A DNA stretch of 64,000 bases. It comes from Pseudomonas sp. UBA1879 (GTDB taxonomy: Bacteria; Pseudomonadota; Gammaproteobacteria; Pseudomonadales; Pseudomonadaceae). The notes beneath the pieces are model-generated. The model made no database searches. It had not been told where the DNA came from and saw only the letters and a list, made by a program, of their open reading frames with translations. Positions 1 through 9,409 of this stretch are shown piece by piece. The number at the start of each line of letters is the position of its first letter. The first letter of the stretch is position 1. The stretch spans positions 49,647 to 113,646 of the forward strand of contig NZ_DDHJ01000018.1 in NCBI RefSeq assembly GCF_002338065.1, written 5' to 3'. The position numbers and the translations under genes were made by a program.

Positions 1-2
1 AC

Positions 3-95
3 ATCCGCCTGACCAGTGACGACGGCAAGGCCAGTTGCATCTCGCGCCTGACCGTGGCAGTCGTGCCCCTCGGCGAACAGCCGCCTGCGCGCTGA
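3..95 (+). CDS. C-terminal fragment of an unidentified protein cut by the window edge
   Basis: An open frame runs in from the left edge and stops with TGA at 93-95, giving 30 residues that end in EQPPAR. The alternating hydrophobic pattern in RLTVAVVPL would suit the last beta strand of a hot-dog thioesterase, which is common beside the two hydrolases that follow, but 30 residues are too few to be sure. The next gene starts 120 bases downstream on the same strand. Confidence 0.5.
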   Translation: MRLTSDDGKASCISRLTVAVVPLGEQPPAR

Positions 96-215
96 ATGCG
101 CAATAGTGCCGCCGTTGACCGGAGTGCCATCACCGATGGCAGTTCCGGTCATTGCTGATGCCAGAACCCGATGCGCACAATGGCGCCTTGATCACGGCTC
201 TCACGGTGCGCGGGC

Positions 216-1049
216 ATGGCCCAACACGTTTTTTTCGCTCACGCCAATGGCTTTCCTTCAGCCACCTACGGCAAGCTGTTCGCCGTGCTGGGGGATGAGT
301 TCGAGGTTACCCACCTGGAGCAGCATGCGCATGACCCGCGCTTTCCAGTGACCGACAACTGGACGACGCTGGTGGATGAGCTGATTCACCACCTGCAAGC
401 GCTATCGCAACCGGTCTGGGGCGTGGGGCATTCCCTTGGCGGCGTATTGCACTATCACGCGGCCTTGCGGCATCCCGAGCTGTACCGCGGCGTGGTGATG
501 CTCGATTCCCCGGTGCTCACCCGTTTCGATCAGTGGATGATCCGTGCTGCCAAGCGCTTCGGGTTCATTGATCGCATCACCCCGGCCGGCCGCACGCTGG
601 GGCGTCGTGAGGTGTTCAGTGACGTTGATGCAGCGCGCCATTACTTCTCCGGCAAGACCCTGTTTCGCCGTTTCGACCCCGAGTGTTTTGAAGCCTACCT
701 GTTGCACGGCCTGCAACCCCACGGCGAGCAACTGCGTCTGCGCTTCGACCCTGCCATCGAGATGAGCATTTACCGCAGCGTGCCCCACACCAGCCCGGGT
801 ATCGCCCGGCATCTGAAGGTGCCGCTGGCCATGGTCCGTGGCGAGCAGAGCGACGTGGTGCGCCGTCATCACGCGCTGTCAGTAAAAAGCATGCGCGAAG
901 GCGAGTACCTTTGTGTGCCCGGCGGGCATATGTTCCCGCTAGAGTACCCCGAGGACACCGCACAGATGCTCAAGCAGCTGTTTTCCCGTTGGGCCGCCCG
1001 CGCCGCATCCGAACCTGATCTGCCGCCGCCTCAGCGAGCCCACGCATGA
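216..1049 (+). CDS. alpha/beta-fold hydrolase
   Basis: This 277-residue protein has the alpha/beta hydrolase layout. An oxyanion-hole-type HANGFPS lies near the N-terminus, the nucleophile elbow GHSLGG carries the likely catalytic Ser73, and the C-terminal PGGHMFP motif supplies the likely His238. It has no signal peptide, so it should be cytoplasmic. The substrate cannot be read from sequence; small-molecule ester or thioester hydrolysis is the family expectation. The stop codon overlaps the ATG of the next hydrolase by four bases (ATGA at 1046-1049), so the two are translationally coupled. The same pair precedes the kdp region in P. aeruginosa, as I recall its gene order. Confidence 0.85.
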   Translation: MAQHVFFAHANGFPSATYGKLFAVLGDEFEVTHLEQHAHDPRFPVTDNWTTLVDELIHHLQALSQPVWGVGHSLGGVLHYHAALRHPELYRGVVMLDSPVLTRFDQWMIRAAKRFGFIDRITPAGRTLGRREVFSDVDAARHYFSGKTLFRRFDPECFEAYLLHGLQPHGEQLRLRFDPAIEMSIYRSVPHTSPGIARHLKVPLAMVRGEQSDVVRRHHALSVKSMREGEYLCVPGGHMFPLEYPEDTAQMLKQLFSRWAARAASEPDLPPPQRAHA

Positions 1050-1900
1050 CCTGCTCCGTCGAAGACGTCCGTTTGAGCCTGCCGCACATCGAACTGGCGG
1101 CGCACCTGTTCGGTCCTCAGGAGGGTCAGCCGGTCATCGCGCTGCATGGCTGGCTGGACAACGCCAACAGCTTCGCCCGCCTGGCGCCGAAGCTCGAAGG
1201 GCTGCGCATTCTGGCGCTGGACATGGCGGGGCATGGCCATTCGGATCACCGTCCGCCGGGTGCCGGCTATGGCCTGCCGGATTACGCCCATGACGTGTTG
1301 CAGGTCGCGCAGCAGATGGGCTGGGAAACATTTTCGTTGCTGGGACATTCGCTGGGGGCGATCGTCTCGGTGATTGTGGCGGGGTCGTTACCTGACCGGG
1401 TAAACCGATTGGCACTGATCGACGGTCTGATTCCGCCGTTGGGCGAGCCCGAGTCAGCGGCCGAGCGCATGGGCGCCGCGTTGCAGGCGCAGCTGACACA
1501 ATCCAGCAAGCGCAAACCGGTGTACGCCGACATGAACCGGGCCGTCGAAGCACGAATGAAGGGGGCGGTGGCGGTGAGCCGTGAAGCCGCCGAACTGCTG
1601 GCCCAGCGAGGTTTGATGCCGGTGCCCGGTGGCTACACCTGGCGCAGCGACAGCCGCTTGACCCTGGCGTCGCCGATTCGTCTGACGCGTTCGCAGGCGC
1701 TTTCCTTCGTCAACGGCGTTCGCTGTCCTGCACAGTTGATCGTGGCCGAGGACGGGATCCTGGCGCAGAACAAAACCTTGCTCGACAGCGTGGCTTTCGA
1801 CGTCACTGTGCTGCCTGGCGGCCACCATCTGCACCTCAACGATGACGCGGGCGCGAGCTCTGTTGCAGACTGTTTCAATCGGTTCTTCGCCGTTTCTTGA
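1046..1900 (+). CDS. alpha/beta-fold hydrolase
   Basis: This is a second alpha/beta hydrolase of 284 residues, coupled to the first by an ATGA overlap. ALHGWLDNANSF near residue 32 is the oxyanion-side HGW motif, GHSLGA carries the likely nucleophile Ser102, and PGGHHLHL contains the likely catalytic His260. A cap region lies between the nucleophile and the histidine. No signal peptide is visible. The two hydrolases differ clearly in sequence, so this is a conserved pair and not a recent duplication. The substrate is unknown. Confidence 0.85.
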   Translation: MTCSVEDVRLSLPHIELAAHLFGPQEGQPVIALHGWLDNANSFARLAPKLEGLRILALDMAGHGHSDHRPPGAGYGLPDYAHDVLQVAQQMGWETFSLLGHSLGAIVSVIVAGSLPDRVNRLALIDGLIPPLGEPESAAERMGAALQAQLTQSSKRKPVYADMNRAVEARMKGAVAVSREAAELLAQRGLMPVPGGYTWRSDSRLTLASPIRLTRSQALSFVNGVRCPAQLIVAEDGILAQNKTLLDSVAFDVTVLPGGHHLHLNDDAGASSVADCFNRFFAVS

Positions 1901-2050
1901 CTTGCGACCTGCAACTGCCGAGGCTGAGCGGGTTGAAACAGGAGACTGCACGATGGACCACTGCTCACGCTTGACCCGTTCACCTTTCCCTCCGCCGCCG
2001 CTCTGCGCGGCGTCTGTTTGCCTTCCGATTGCCCTGCGATGAGAACCCCT

Positions 2051-2866
2051 ATGCGTCTGACCCATGCGTTGGGGTTGCTGTTGTGCCTGAGCGGCCCGTT
2101 GACGATGGCCCATGCTGCCGACGTCGCAGGCAGTCAGGATTTCCCCAATCTGCCTCGTCCCACTGACGCCGAGATCGTCGATTACCGGCCCGCCTCGGAG
2201 CTGGAGCGGGTCTTTCCCATGGGCGCTATTCGCAAGATCAGCGGCCAGCTGCGTTTCGACGGGCAGGTCTCGGCGCGCGGCACGGCCACTTCCGTGACCT
2301 ACCAACTGCCCCCCGAGCGCTCCGCCGACGAAGCCTTCTCCGCTGCCCGCGAGGCGTTGCAACAGCAGGGCGCGCAGTTGCTGTTTTGGTGCCAGGCCCG
2401 TGACTGCGGCGAAAGCAGCCTGTGGGCCAACGAGGTGTTCGGCAATTCCCGGCTGTATGGCAGCGATAACGGGCAAGCTTATTTGCTGCTGCGGCTGACA
2501 CCGGACAGCGACACCCTGGTCGCCCTGTACAGCATCACCCGCGGCAATCGTCGGGCCATGCTGCATGTCGAACAGTTCCAGGCCAGCGCGCCGCTGGGCG
2601 AACTCTTGCCAACCTCCGCGACCCTGTTGCGGGAGCTGAAAAGCTCCGGCGACTTGACCTTGCCAATGCTGACCGGCGCGCCGACGGACCCTTGGCTGAC
2701 GTTGTTGTCTCGAGGATTGAATCTGGACAGCACCCTGCGCGTGACGATTTCCGGTCCGCAAGGCGAAGCCTGGCGCGAGGCCCTGGTAGGCAAAGGCGTA
2801 CGGGCTGCGCGGCTGGAAGCGGGTAGCGCACCAACGCCGGGGCTGACCCTCGAACTCATCCGCTGA
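2051..2866 (+). CDS. exported DUF4892 domain protein
   Basis: The product is about 271 residues. A signal peptide (MRLTHALGLLLCLSG..., cleavage likely after AHA near residue 23) directs it to the periplasm or outer membrane. The mature part, with Q-W-C-like FWCQARDCGES and the pattern ALYSITRGNRR, matches the DUF4892 family; its role is unknown. I chose ATG 2051 because GAGAA lies just upstream and the signal peptide begins there; ATG 2039 would add four residues and is also possible. The gene sits in the interval between the hydrolases and the AI-2E permease, on the same strand. Confidence 0.75.
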   Translation: MRLTHALGLLLCLSGPLTMAHAADVAGSQDFPNLPRPTDAEIVDYRPASELERVFPMGAIRKISGQLRFDGQVSARGTATSVTYQLPPERSADEAFSAAREALQQQGAQLLFWCQARDCGESSLWANEVFGNSRLYGSDNGQAYLLLRLTPDSDTLVALYSITRGNRRAMLHVEQFQASAPLGELLPTSATLLRELKSSGDLTLPMLTGAPTDPWLTLLSRGLNLDSTLRVTISGPQGEAWREALVGKGVRAARLEAGSAPTPGLTLELIR

Positions 2867-2964
2867 CCCGCGTTCTACAACCACGCACGACGACATGACG
2901 AGGCGAACCAGAGGGTCCGCCGTTATGCTCAGGTCTGCGGACTTCTTTTCTATGGACTGAATCC

Positions 2965-4017
2965 ATGTTCAATAACGATCGTCTGTTGGTGCAGATTCTG
3001 CTGCTGGCGCTGCTCGGTGCCTGCCTGTGGGTCATGGCGCCGTTCTGGTCGGCGCTGTTCTGGGGCGCGGTGCTGGCGTATGCCAGTTGGCCGTTGATGC
3101 GCCTGCTGACTCGCGCACTCGATGGGCGCGAGTCGCTGGCGGCAGGCATCTTGACCCTCGGCTGGATGCTGTTGGTGGCCGCGCCGTTGGTGTGGCTGGG
3201 GTTCAACCTGGCCGACCACGTGCGGGACGCGACGGCATTCGTCAAAGACGTGCAGGTGGACGGCCTGCCCGATCCGCCGACCTGGCTGGTCAGTGTCCCG
3301 TTGGTGGGAGAGCGGCTGGTGGGTTACTGGAACACCATTGATCAACAGGGCGCAGCGCTGCTGGCGAGCCTCAAACCGTACCTGGGGCAGGTCGGTAACT
3401 GGCTGCTGGCGCGCAGTGCGCAGATCGGTGGCGGCATTCTCGAACTCACATTGAGCATTGTCTTCGTGTTCTTTTTCTACCGCGACGGCCCACGGCTGGC
3501 AGCGTTCGTGCTGAGCCTGCTGGAGCGGCTGATCGGTGACAGGGCCCCGTATTACCTCGATCTGGTGGCGGGGACGGTGCAGCGGGTGGTCAACGGGGTG
3601 ATCGGCACGGCCGCGGCGCAGGCGGTGCTGGCGTTGATCGGCTTCCTCATCGCGGGCGTGCCCGGGGCGCTGGTGCTGGGGATTGGCACGTTTCTGCTGA
3701 GTCTGGTGCCCATGGGCCCGCCACTGATCTGGATTCCCGCAACCGCCTGGCTGGCGTGGAAGGGCGACTACGGCATGGCGATTTTTCTGGGGCTGTGGGG
3801 CACGTTCATCGTCAGTGGTGTGGACAACGTGCTCAAGCCATATCTGATCAGCCGGGGCGGCAACCTGCCGTTGGTCATTGTGCTGTTGGGGGTGTTCGGC
3901 GGGTTGCTGGCGTTCGGCTTCATCGGCCTGTTTATCGGCCCGACCTTGCTGGCCGTGGCCTACAGCCTGTTGCTGGACTGGGCAGGGGACAGCCGCGCGC
4001 GGCAGTTGCCCAAGTGA
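2965..4017 (+). CDS. AI-2E family (PerM/YdiK-like) inner-membrane transporter
   Basis: This 350-residue polytopic protein has the AI-2E/PerM layout: two N-terminal hydrophobic hairpins (about residues 7-45 and 55-80), a soluble central segment, then a run of membrane helices from about residue 150 to the end. It carries the family-typical FYRDGPRL and a conserved PMGPPLIW segment. The length is normal for the family. Members include exporters of small molecules and Na+/H+ antiporters, so the substrate is open. It stands alone, with a REP-rich gap of about 700 bases after it. Confidence 0.85.
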   Translation: MFNNDRLLVQILLLALLGACLWVMAPFWSALFWGAVLAYASWPLMRLLTRALDGRESLAAGILTLGWMLLVAAPLVWLGFNLADHVRDATAFVKDVQVDGLPDPPTWLVSVPLVGERLVGYWNTIDQQGAALLASLKPYLGQVGNWLLARSAQIGGGILELTLSIVFVFFFYRDGPRLAAFVLSLLERLIGDRAPYYLDLVAGTVQRVVNGVIGTAAAQAVLALIGFLIAGVPGALVLGIGTFLLSLVPMGPPLIWIPATAWLAWKGDYGMAIFLGLWGTFIVSGVDNVLKPYLISRGGNLPLVIVLLGVFGGLLAFGFIGLFIGPTLLAVAYSLLLDWAGDSRARQLPK

Positions 4018-4105
4018 CGATGCGAGGTGCCCCCATGCTGTCTTACGCGCAGACAGGTGAGGGGATGTGAACCTCGAGTCCAGGGCCATCGTCGGGCTTG
4101 TGGCG

Positions 4106-4183
4106 GTGAGCTTGCTCACGAAGGCCAGGGCACAAGCACACCAACTCTATCGCATGGTCCTTAATCTTCGTGAGCAAGCTCAC
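4106..4183. repeat. REP-like inverted repeat pair (GTGAGCTTGCTC family)
   Basis: The 18 bases at 4106-4123 (GTGAGCTTGCTCACGAAG) recur as their exact reverse complement at 4166-4183. The same family appears at 36829-36920 and, degenerate, at 49192-49285. Such paired elements are typical Pseudomonas REP/BIME sequences between genes. Confidence 0.75.
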
Positions 4184-4275
4184 TCCCACGGGGGCGCGTT
4201 CGACGCAAGGCGGGGGTAGGGGGCAGAGGCGCGGCAGGTCGACGACGACGGTCAGGCCGCCGCCCGGGTGAATCA

Positions 4276-4597
4276 GTTGATGATGCGGCGTGTGAAACAC
4301 CGCTATCGCGGCCGTCGTACCTCCGGCTGCTCCTACGGGTTCTGCGCCAGGCCCGGGTCCTCGGCACGCCACAATCCCTGTAGGGCCGCCGGAGGCACGA
4401 CGGCACGGGCCGCGGTCGGACGAAGGCCTCGGGTCGGTTGATGATGCGGCGTGTGAAACACCGCTATCGCGGCCGTCGTACCTCCGGCTGCTCCTACAGG
4501 TCCTGCGCCAGGCCCGGATCGTCGGCACGTCACACTCCCTTTAGGAGACGCCAGAGGATCGACGGCCGCGAATAGGCAGCGTGCGGGCGCTGGGGGG
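4276..4597. repeat. tandem duplication of a 161-bp REP-containing unit
   Basis: Positions 4276-4384 and 4437-4545 are nearly identical over about 109 bases with a period of 161. Each contains the CGCTATCGCGGCCGTCGT motif followed by CTCCGGCTGCTCCTAC. The rest of the unit is more diverged. This repeat fills most of the gene-free interval 4018-4718, in which I see no coding region. Confidence 0.75.
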
Positions 4598-4612
4598 CGA
4601 CGCTGCGCGACT

Positions 4613-4632
4613 CTTTACGCTTTCTTTATGCC
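4613..4632 (+). promoter_or_regulatory. candidate KdpE-binding site upstream of kdpF
   Basis: The pyrimidine-rich CTTTACGCTTTCTTTATGCC about 90 bases before kdpF resembles the T-rich direct-repeat KdpE site known from E. coli (two TTTA/TTTAC blocks one helical turn apart). A further TTTACAC lies at 4658-4664. The assignment rests on pattern similarity only. Confidence 0.4.
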
Positions 4633-4718
4633 ATTCACCGACCCTCGACCTCGTTCCTTTACACCCCTCGATCCGACAATTCGTCCCACGGCAATTGCCG
4701 TATGACGGAGAGTTTTTC

Positions 4719-4814
4719 ATGAGCGTTGTGGATGGGGTGTCTCTGCTGTTGGCGGCGGGGTTGTTCGTGTATTTGCTGGTGGCGCTGTTGCGTGCCGGTC
4801 GGGTCGAGGAATGA
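4719..4814 (+). CDS. kdpF: KdpF, small stabilising subunit of the K+-transporting ATPase
   Basis: This 31-residue single-pass membrane peptide (MSVVDGVSLLLAAGLFVYLL then a basic-acidic tail) is the KdpF subunit, which helps stabilise the KdpABC complex. GGAG lies eight bases upstream of ATG 4719. It ends at 4814, five bases before the kdpA start, so it is the first gene of the kdp operon. Confidence 0.92.
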   Translation: MSVVDGVSLLLAAGLFVYLLVALLRAGRVEE

Positions 4815-4819
4815 CGGCC

Positions 4820-6514
4820 ATGCACACTAATGACTATCTGCTGATTCTGGCGTTTTTTGCGCTGGTGTTGCTGCCCGCGCCGTGGCTGGGCCGGTTCTAT
4901 TACAAGGTCATGGAAGGTGAGCGCACCTGGCTGACCCCGGTGATGGGCCCGATCGAACGTGTGTGTTATCGCCTGTCCGGCGTCGATCCCAAGGTCGAGC
5001 AGAACTGGAAAACCTACACTCTGGCCCTGCTGGCGTTCAACCTGGCGGGGTTTGTCGCGCTGTTCGCGATCCTGCTGTTCCAGGGCGCGTTGCCTCTTAA
5101 TCCGCAAGGCCTGCCGGGGATGGAGTGGTCGCTGGCGTTCAACACGGCGATGAGTTTCGTCACCAATACCAACTGGCAGAGCTACAGCGGCGAGTCGTCC
5201 CTGAGCTACCTGAGCCAGATGGCGGGGCTGACCGTGCAGAATTTCGTCAGTGCGGCCACGGGCATTGCCGTGCTGGTGGCATTCTGTCGCGGGATTGGTC
5301 GTCGCTCGACCCAACACCTCGGCAACTTCTGGACCGACATGACCCGCGCGACCCTCTACGGCCTGCTGCCGTTGTGTATCGTGCTGGCGCTGTTTCTGGT
5401 CTGGCAGGGCGTGCCGCAAACCTTCGCTCATTACGTCGATGCGGTCACGCTGCAAGGCGCCGACCAGACCCTTCCGCTCGGCCCGGCGGCCAGCCAGATC
5501 GCGATCAAACAACTGGGCACCAACGGCGGCGGCTTCTTCGGCGTCAACTCGGCGCACCCGTTCGAGAACCCGACCGCGTGGAGCAACCTGTTCGAGCTGG
5601 TGTCGATCATCCTGATTCCGGTGGCGCTGGTGTTCACCTTTGGCCATTACGTCAAGGACATGCGCCAAAGTCGCGCGATCCTGGCGTGCATGCTGGCGCT
5701 GTTCTTGATCGGCGGTGCCACGGCGTTGTGGGCCGAATATCAGCCCAACCCGACGCTGAACATGGCCTCGGTCGAGCAGACCGCGCCGATGGAAGGCAAG
5801 GAAACCCGCTTTGGCACCACCGCTACCGTGTTGTGGGCGACCACCACGACCGCAGCGTCCAATGGCTCGGTCAACGGCATGCACGACAGCCTCAACCCGC
5901 TGACCGGCATGATCGCGATGGTCAACATGATGGTCGGCGAAGTGATCTTCGGCGGAGTCGGTGCGGGGCTCTACGGCATGCTGCTGAACGTGCTGATCGC
6001 AGTGTTCCTCGCGGGGCTGATGATTGGCCGCACGCCGGAATACCTCGGCAAGAAATTGCAGGCCCGTGAAGTGAAACTGCTGGTCGCAACCCTGATCGTC
6101 ATGCCCATCGGCGTGCTGGTGTTCGGTGCGCTGGCGGCGTCGCTGCCCGGCCCGGCGGGCGCGGTGAGCAACCCCGGCGCCCACGGTTTCAGTCAGCTGC
6201 TTTACGCCTACACCTCGGCCACGGCGAACAACGGCTCGGCGTTCGGCGGGTTCAGCGCCAACACGTTGTTCCATAACCTGATGCTCGGCCTGTCGATGTT
6301 CATCGGCCGCTTCGGCTACATCCTGCCGGTGTTGGCGTTGGCGGGCAGCCTGGCGGCGAAGAAGACCGCGCCCCTCGGCCTCAACAGCTTCCCGACCCAC
6401 GGCCCGCTGTTCGTCGCCCTGCTGACCGTGACCATTTTGCTGGTGGGTGGCCTGACGTTCCTGCCGACCCTGGCCCTGGGACCGATTGCCGAACACTTGA
6501 GCCTGGGTTTCTGA
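4820..6514 (+). CDS. kdpA: KdpA, K+-binding and translocating subunit
   Basis: This 564-residue polytopic protein is the channel-like subunit of the Kdp P-type ATPase. Its four pore-loop repeats are visible: TNTNWQSYSGE, GTNGGGFFGVNSAHPFENP, TTAASNGSVNGMHD and SATANNGSAFGG. I use ATG 4820 because GAGGA is nine bases upstream and the family is 564 residues long. The in-frame ATG at 4811 would overlap the kdpF stop and has no properly spaced ribosome binding site. The length and all four filter loops look intact. It lies 10 bases from kdpB. Confidence 0.97.
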   Translation: MHTNDYLLILAFFALVLLPAPWLGRFYYKVMEGERTWLTPVMGPIERVCYRLSGVDPKVEQNWKTYTLALLAFNLAGFVALFAILLFQGALPLNPQGLPGMEWSLAFNTAMSFVTNTNWQSYSGESSLSYLSQMAGLTVQNFVSAATGIAVLVAFCRGIGRRSTQHLGNFWTDMTRATLYGLLPLCIVLALFLVWQGVPQTFAHYVDAVTLQGADQTLPLGPAASQIAIKQLGTNGGGFFGVNSAHPFENPTAWSNLFELVSIILIPVALVFTFGHYVKDMRQSRAILACMLALFLIGGATALWAEYQPNPTLNMASVEQTAPMEGKETRFGTTATVLWATTTTAASNGSVNGMHDSLNPLTGMIAMVNMMVGEVIFGGVGAGLYGMLLNVLIAVFLAGLMIGRTPEYLGKKLQAREVKLLVATLIVMPIGVLVFGALAASLPGPAGAVSNPGAHGFSQLLYAYTSATANNGSAFGGFSANTLFHNLMLGLSMFIGRFGYILPVLALAGSLAAKKTAPLGLNSFPTHGPLFVALLTVTILLVGGLTFLPTLALGPIAEHLSLGF

Positions 6515-6524
6515 GGACTGAATC

Positions 6525-8591
6525 ATGAACATGCATGCGCCTGTAACAAAGAACCCGGCGAACGCCCCGAGCGTAGAGCCTGCCAAAACCGGCCTGACCG
6601 CGCTGTGGCGCCCGGCGCTGGTCCAGTCCTTCGTCAAGCTCGATCCACGTCAGTTGCACCGCGCGCCGGTGATGCTGGTGGTCGAACTCACCGCGATCCT
6701 GACCACGCTGTTATGCCTGATCCCCAACCCGGCCGTGCCGACCTTCGTTGCGGTGCAGATCGCGGTGTGGTTGTGGTTCACCGTGTTGTTCGCCAACTTC
6801 GCCGAGGCCCTGGCCGAAGGCCGTGGCAAGGCCCGGGCCGACAGCCTGAAGGCCGGCACCGAGGGCCTCAAAGCCCGGCTGCAAGGGGCGGGCGGTGCGT
6901 TTGTCACGGTCAACGCCAGCACCCTGCGCAAAGGCGATGTGGTGCGCGTCGAAGCGGGGGAGCTGATTCCCGGTGACGGCGAAGTCATCGCGGGCATCGC
7001 GGCAGTCAACGAAGCGGCAATCACCGGCGAATCCGCGCCGGTGATTCGCGAGTCCGGTGGTGACCGTTCGGCGGTCACCGGCAATACCCGCCTGGTCTCG
7101 GACTGGCTCTTGGTGCGCATCAGCGCCAACCCCGGTGAGTCCACGCTGGCCCGCATGATTGCGCTGGTGGAAGGCGCCAAACGCCAGAAAACCCCCAACG
7201 AAGTCGCGCTGGACATTCTGCTGATCGGTCTGACCCTGATCTTCCTGCTGGTGGTCGTGACCCTGCAACCCTTCGCCCATTTCGCCGGGGGCAGCCTGCC
7301 GCTGGTGTTTCTGGTGGCGTTGTTGGTGACGCTGATCCCGACCACCATCGGCGGTCTGCTGTCGGCCATCGGCATCGCCGGCATGGACCGTCTGGTGCGC
7401 CTGAACGTGATCGCCAAATCCGGACGCGCTGTGGAAGCGGCGGGGGATGTACACGTGTTGCTGCTGGACAAGACCGGCACCATCACCTTCGGCAACCGTC
7501 GCTGTGCAGCCGTTTACGCGGCGCCTGGCGTGAGCGGCAAGGAATTGAGCGAAGGCACGCTGCTGGCCTCGCTGGCGGACGATACCGCCGAAGGCAAGTC
7601 CATCGTCGAGTACCTGCGCGCGTTGCATCCCACGACCGAACCTGCGGCCAGCGAACTCACCGCCGTGCCGTTCAGCGCCGAAACGCGTTTGTCCGGTGTC
7701 GACTTTGCCGGCCGTGCGTACCGCAAGGGTGCTGTGGATTCGTTGCTCAGCTTCATTGGCCGTGACCGCACCGACTTGCCGGCCAGTCTGGCCAGGGAGA
7801 TCGACAAGATCGCCAAGACCGGCGGCACGCCGCTGCTGGTCGCGGTCGATCACACCCTGCTGGGCGCGATTCACCTCAAGGACGTGGTCAAGCCGGGCAT
7901 TCGCGAGCGCTTCGAGGAACTGCGCAAGCTGGGGATTCGCACGGTCATGGTCACCGGCGACAACCCGCTGACCGCTGCGGCGATTGCCGCAGAAGCGGGC
8001 GTTGATGACGTGCTGGCCGAAGCGACGCCGGAGAAGAAACTGGAGCGCATTCGTCAGGAGCAGAACGACGGGCGTCTGGTGGCGATGTGCGGCGACGGCG
8101 CCAACGATGCCCCGGCGCTGGCCCAGGCGGACGTCGGCATGGCGATGAACGACGGCACCCAGGCCGCGCGGGAAGCGGCCAACATGGTCGACCTCGACAG
8201 CGACCCGACCAAGCTGCTGGACGTGGTGCAAGTGGGCAAGGAGTTGCTGGTCACCCGTGGCGCGCTGACGACGTTCTCCATCGCCAACGACGTGGCCAAG
8301 TATTTCGCGATCCTGCCGGCGCTGTTCGCGGCGATCTACCCGCAATTGGGCGTGCTCAACATCATGCACCTGGCCAGCCCGCAGAGCGCGATCCTGTCGG
8401 CCATCGTGTTCAACGCGCTGATCATCGTGGTGCTGATCCCGCTGGCCTTGCGTGGCGTTCGCGTGCAGGCCGCGAGCGCGGCACACCTGCTACGTCGCAA
8501 CCTGCTGATTTATGGGCTGGGCGGGATCCTCGTGCCGTTCGTGGGGATCAAGCTGATTGATCTGCTGCTGACCGGGCTGCACCTGGTTTGA
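6525..8591 (+). CDS. kdpB: KdpB, catalytic P-type ATPase subunit
   Basis: This 688-residue P-type ATPase energises K+ uptake. The actuator motif TGES is at residues 167-170, the phosphorylated aspartate is Asp315 in DKTGTIT, MVTGDN marks the P domain, and GDGANDAPAL is the hinge motif. Membrane helices lie at about 45-90, 225-285 and 585-685. TGAGGA lies upstream of ATG 6525. The Ser of TGES is the residue phosphorylated for inhibition in E. coli KdpB, so that control could operate here. The next gene, kdpC, follows after 81 bases. Confidence 0.97.
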   Translation: MNMHAPVTKNPANAPSVEPAKTGLTALWRPALVQSFVKLDPRQLHRAPVMLVVELTAILTTLLCLIPNPAVPTFVAVQIAVWLWFTVLFANFAEALAEGRGKARADSLKAGTEGLKARLQGAGGAFVTVNASTLRKGDVVRVEAGELIPGDGEVIAGIAAVNEAAITGESAPVIRESGGDRSAVTGNTRLVSDWLLVRISANPGESTLARMIALVEGAKRQKTPNEVALDILLIGLTLIFLLVVVTLQPFAHFAGGSLPLVFLVALLVTLIPTTIGGLLSAIGIAGMDRLVRLNVIAKSGRAVEAAGDVHVLLLDKTGTITFGNRRCAAVYAAPGVSGKELSEGTLLASLADDTAEGKSIVEYLRALHPTTEPAASELTAVPFSAETRLSGVDFAGRAYRKGAVDSLLSFIGRDRTDLPASLAREIDKIAKTGGTPLLVAVDHTLLGAIHLKDVVKPGIRERFEELRKLGIRTVMVTGDNPLTAAAIAAEAGVDDVLAEATPEKKLERIRQEQNDGRLVAMCGDGANDAPALAQADVGMAMNDGTQAAREAANMVDLDSDPTKLLDVVQVGKELLVTRGALTTFSIANDVAKYFAILPALFAAIYPQLGVLNIMHLASPQSAILSAIVFNALIIVVLIPLALRGVRVQAASAAHLLRRNLLIYGLGGILVPFVGIKLIDLLLTGLHLV

Positions 8592-8672
8592 ACACGGTTA
8601 TTTGAGACGCTTATCTGGCTGCGGGGCGATCTGTTTTGCGCCTCGCAGCGACCCGATTTGATTGAGGAATGA

Positions 8673-9233
8673 ATGATGTCGACTATAGTGCGTCCCGCCG
8701 TGAGCCTGATCGTGCTGATGACCCTGATCACTGGCGTGGCTTATCCGCTGGTCGTGACCGGCGTTGCACAGGTGGCGTTTCCGGAGCAGGCCAATGGCAG
8801 CCTGGTGTATGACGATCATGAGAAGGTGCGGGGTTCTGAATTGATCGCCCAGGCGTTCACCGGGGATGAATGGTTTCACCCGCGCCCGTCGGCCGGGGCC
8901 TATGCCACGGTGGCGAGTGGTGCGAGTAACCTGTCGCCGAGCAACCCGGCGTTGGCCACGCGCGTCGGTGATGATGCGCGCAAAGAGGCCGTCGATGGGC
9001 AGGGGCCAGTGCCGTTGAACCTGCTGACCACATCGGGCAGCGGCCTCGACCCTCATCTCTCGCCAGCCGCTGCCGATTACCAGGTAGCGCGGGTGGCGGC
9101 GGCGCGGCATGTGTCTGCGGTGAAGGTGCAGCAGTTGGTGGCGGATAACACTTATCGTCCGTTGATTGGCCCGGCGGTGGTGAATGTGCTGGCCTTGAAC
9201 CAGCGTCTGGGTGAGTTGCGGGTTGGCCAGTAG
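8673..9233 (+). CDS. kdpC: KdpC, K+-transporting ATPase subunit C
   Basis: This 186-residue protein has one N-terminal membrane helix (about residues 8-30) and a periplasmic domain with the family motifs FTGDEWFHPRPSA and ASNLSPSNP. In the complex KdpC is thought to assist nucleotide binding by KdpB. GAGGA precedes two adjacent ATGs; 8676 is spaced slightly better than 8673. A REP pair, not an obvious terminator, separates it from kdpD. Confidence 0.95.
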   Translation: MMSTIVRPAVSLIVLMTLITGVAYPLVVTGVAQVAFPEQANGSLVYDDHEKVRGSELIAQAFTGDEWFHPRPSAGAYATVASGASNLSPSNPALATRVGDDARKEAVDGQGPVPLNLLTTSGSGLDPHLSPAAADYQVARVAAARHVSAVKVQQLVADNTYRPLIGPAVVNVLALNQRLGELRVGQ

Positions 9234-9255
9234 CCGCCCTGATCTACACCTTCCA

Positions 9256-9342
9256 TGTGGGAGCCGGCTTGCTGGCGAAAGCGGAGGTCAGATAGGCAGA
9301 TGTTGAATGACAGGCCCATTCGCCAGCAAGCCGGCTCCCACA
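9256..9342. repeat. REP pair between kdpC and kdpD
   Basis: TGTGGGAGCCGGCTTGCTGG at the start of 9256-9279 is mirrored by the exact reverse complement at 9319-9342 (24-base arms, 39-base loop). The same family is found at 14441-14528 and three times at 47862-48072. Read as RNA it could form a long hairpin between the structural and regulatory kdp genes. Confidence 0.85.
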
Positions 9343-9409
9343 TTGATCGCATTTCATAAAAAGTTACGCGTTCCACCAAAAGAACAGCCAGCAACTAAGG
9401 GATGACCCC

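Noticed and set aside
4541..6637. 698-codon open frame on the minus strand across kdpF and kdpA
   Set aside because: It is antisense to an intact, motif-complete kdpA. Its Gln/Arg/His-rich translation is typical of GC-rich shadow frames and it has no ribosome binding site.
6711..8486. 591-codon minus-strand frame opposite kdpB
   Set aside because: Shadow of kdpB; composition dominated by Gln, Arg, His and Gly with no domain.
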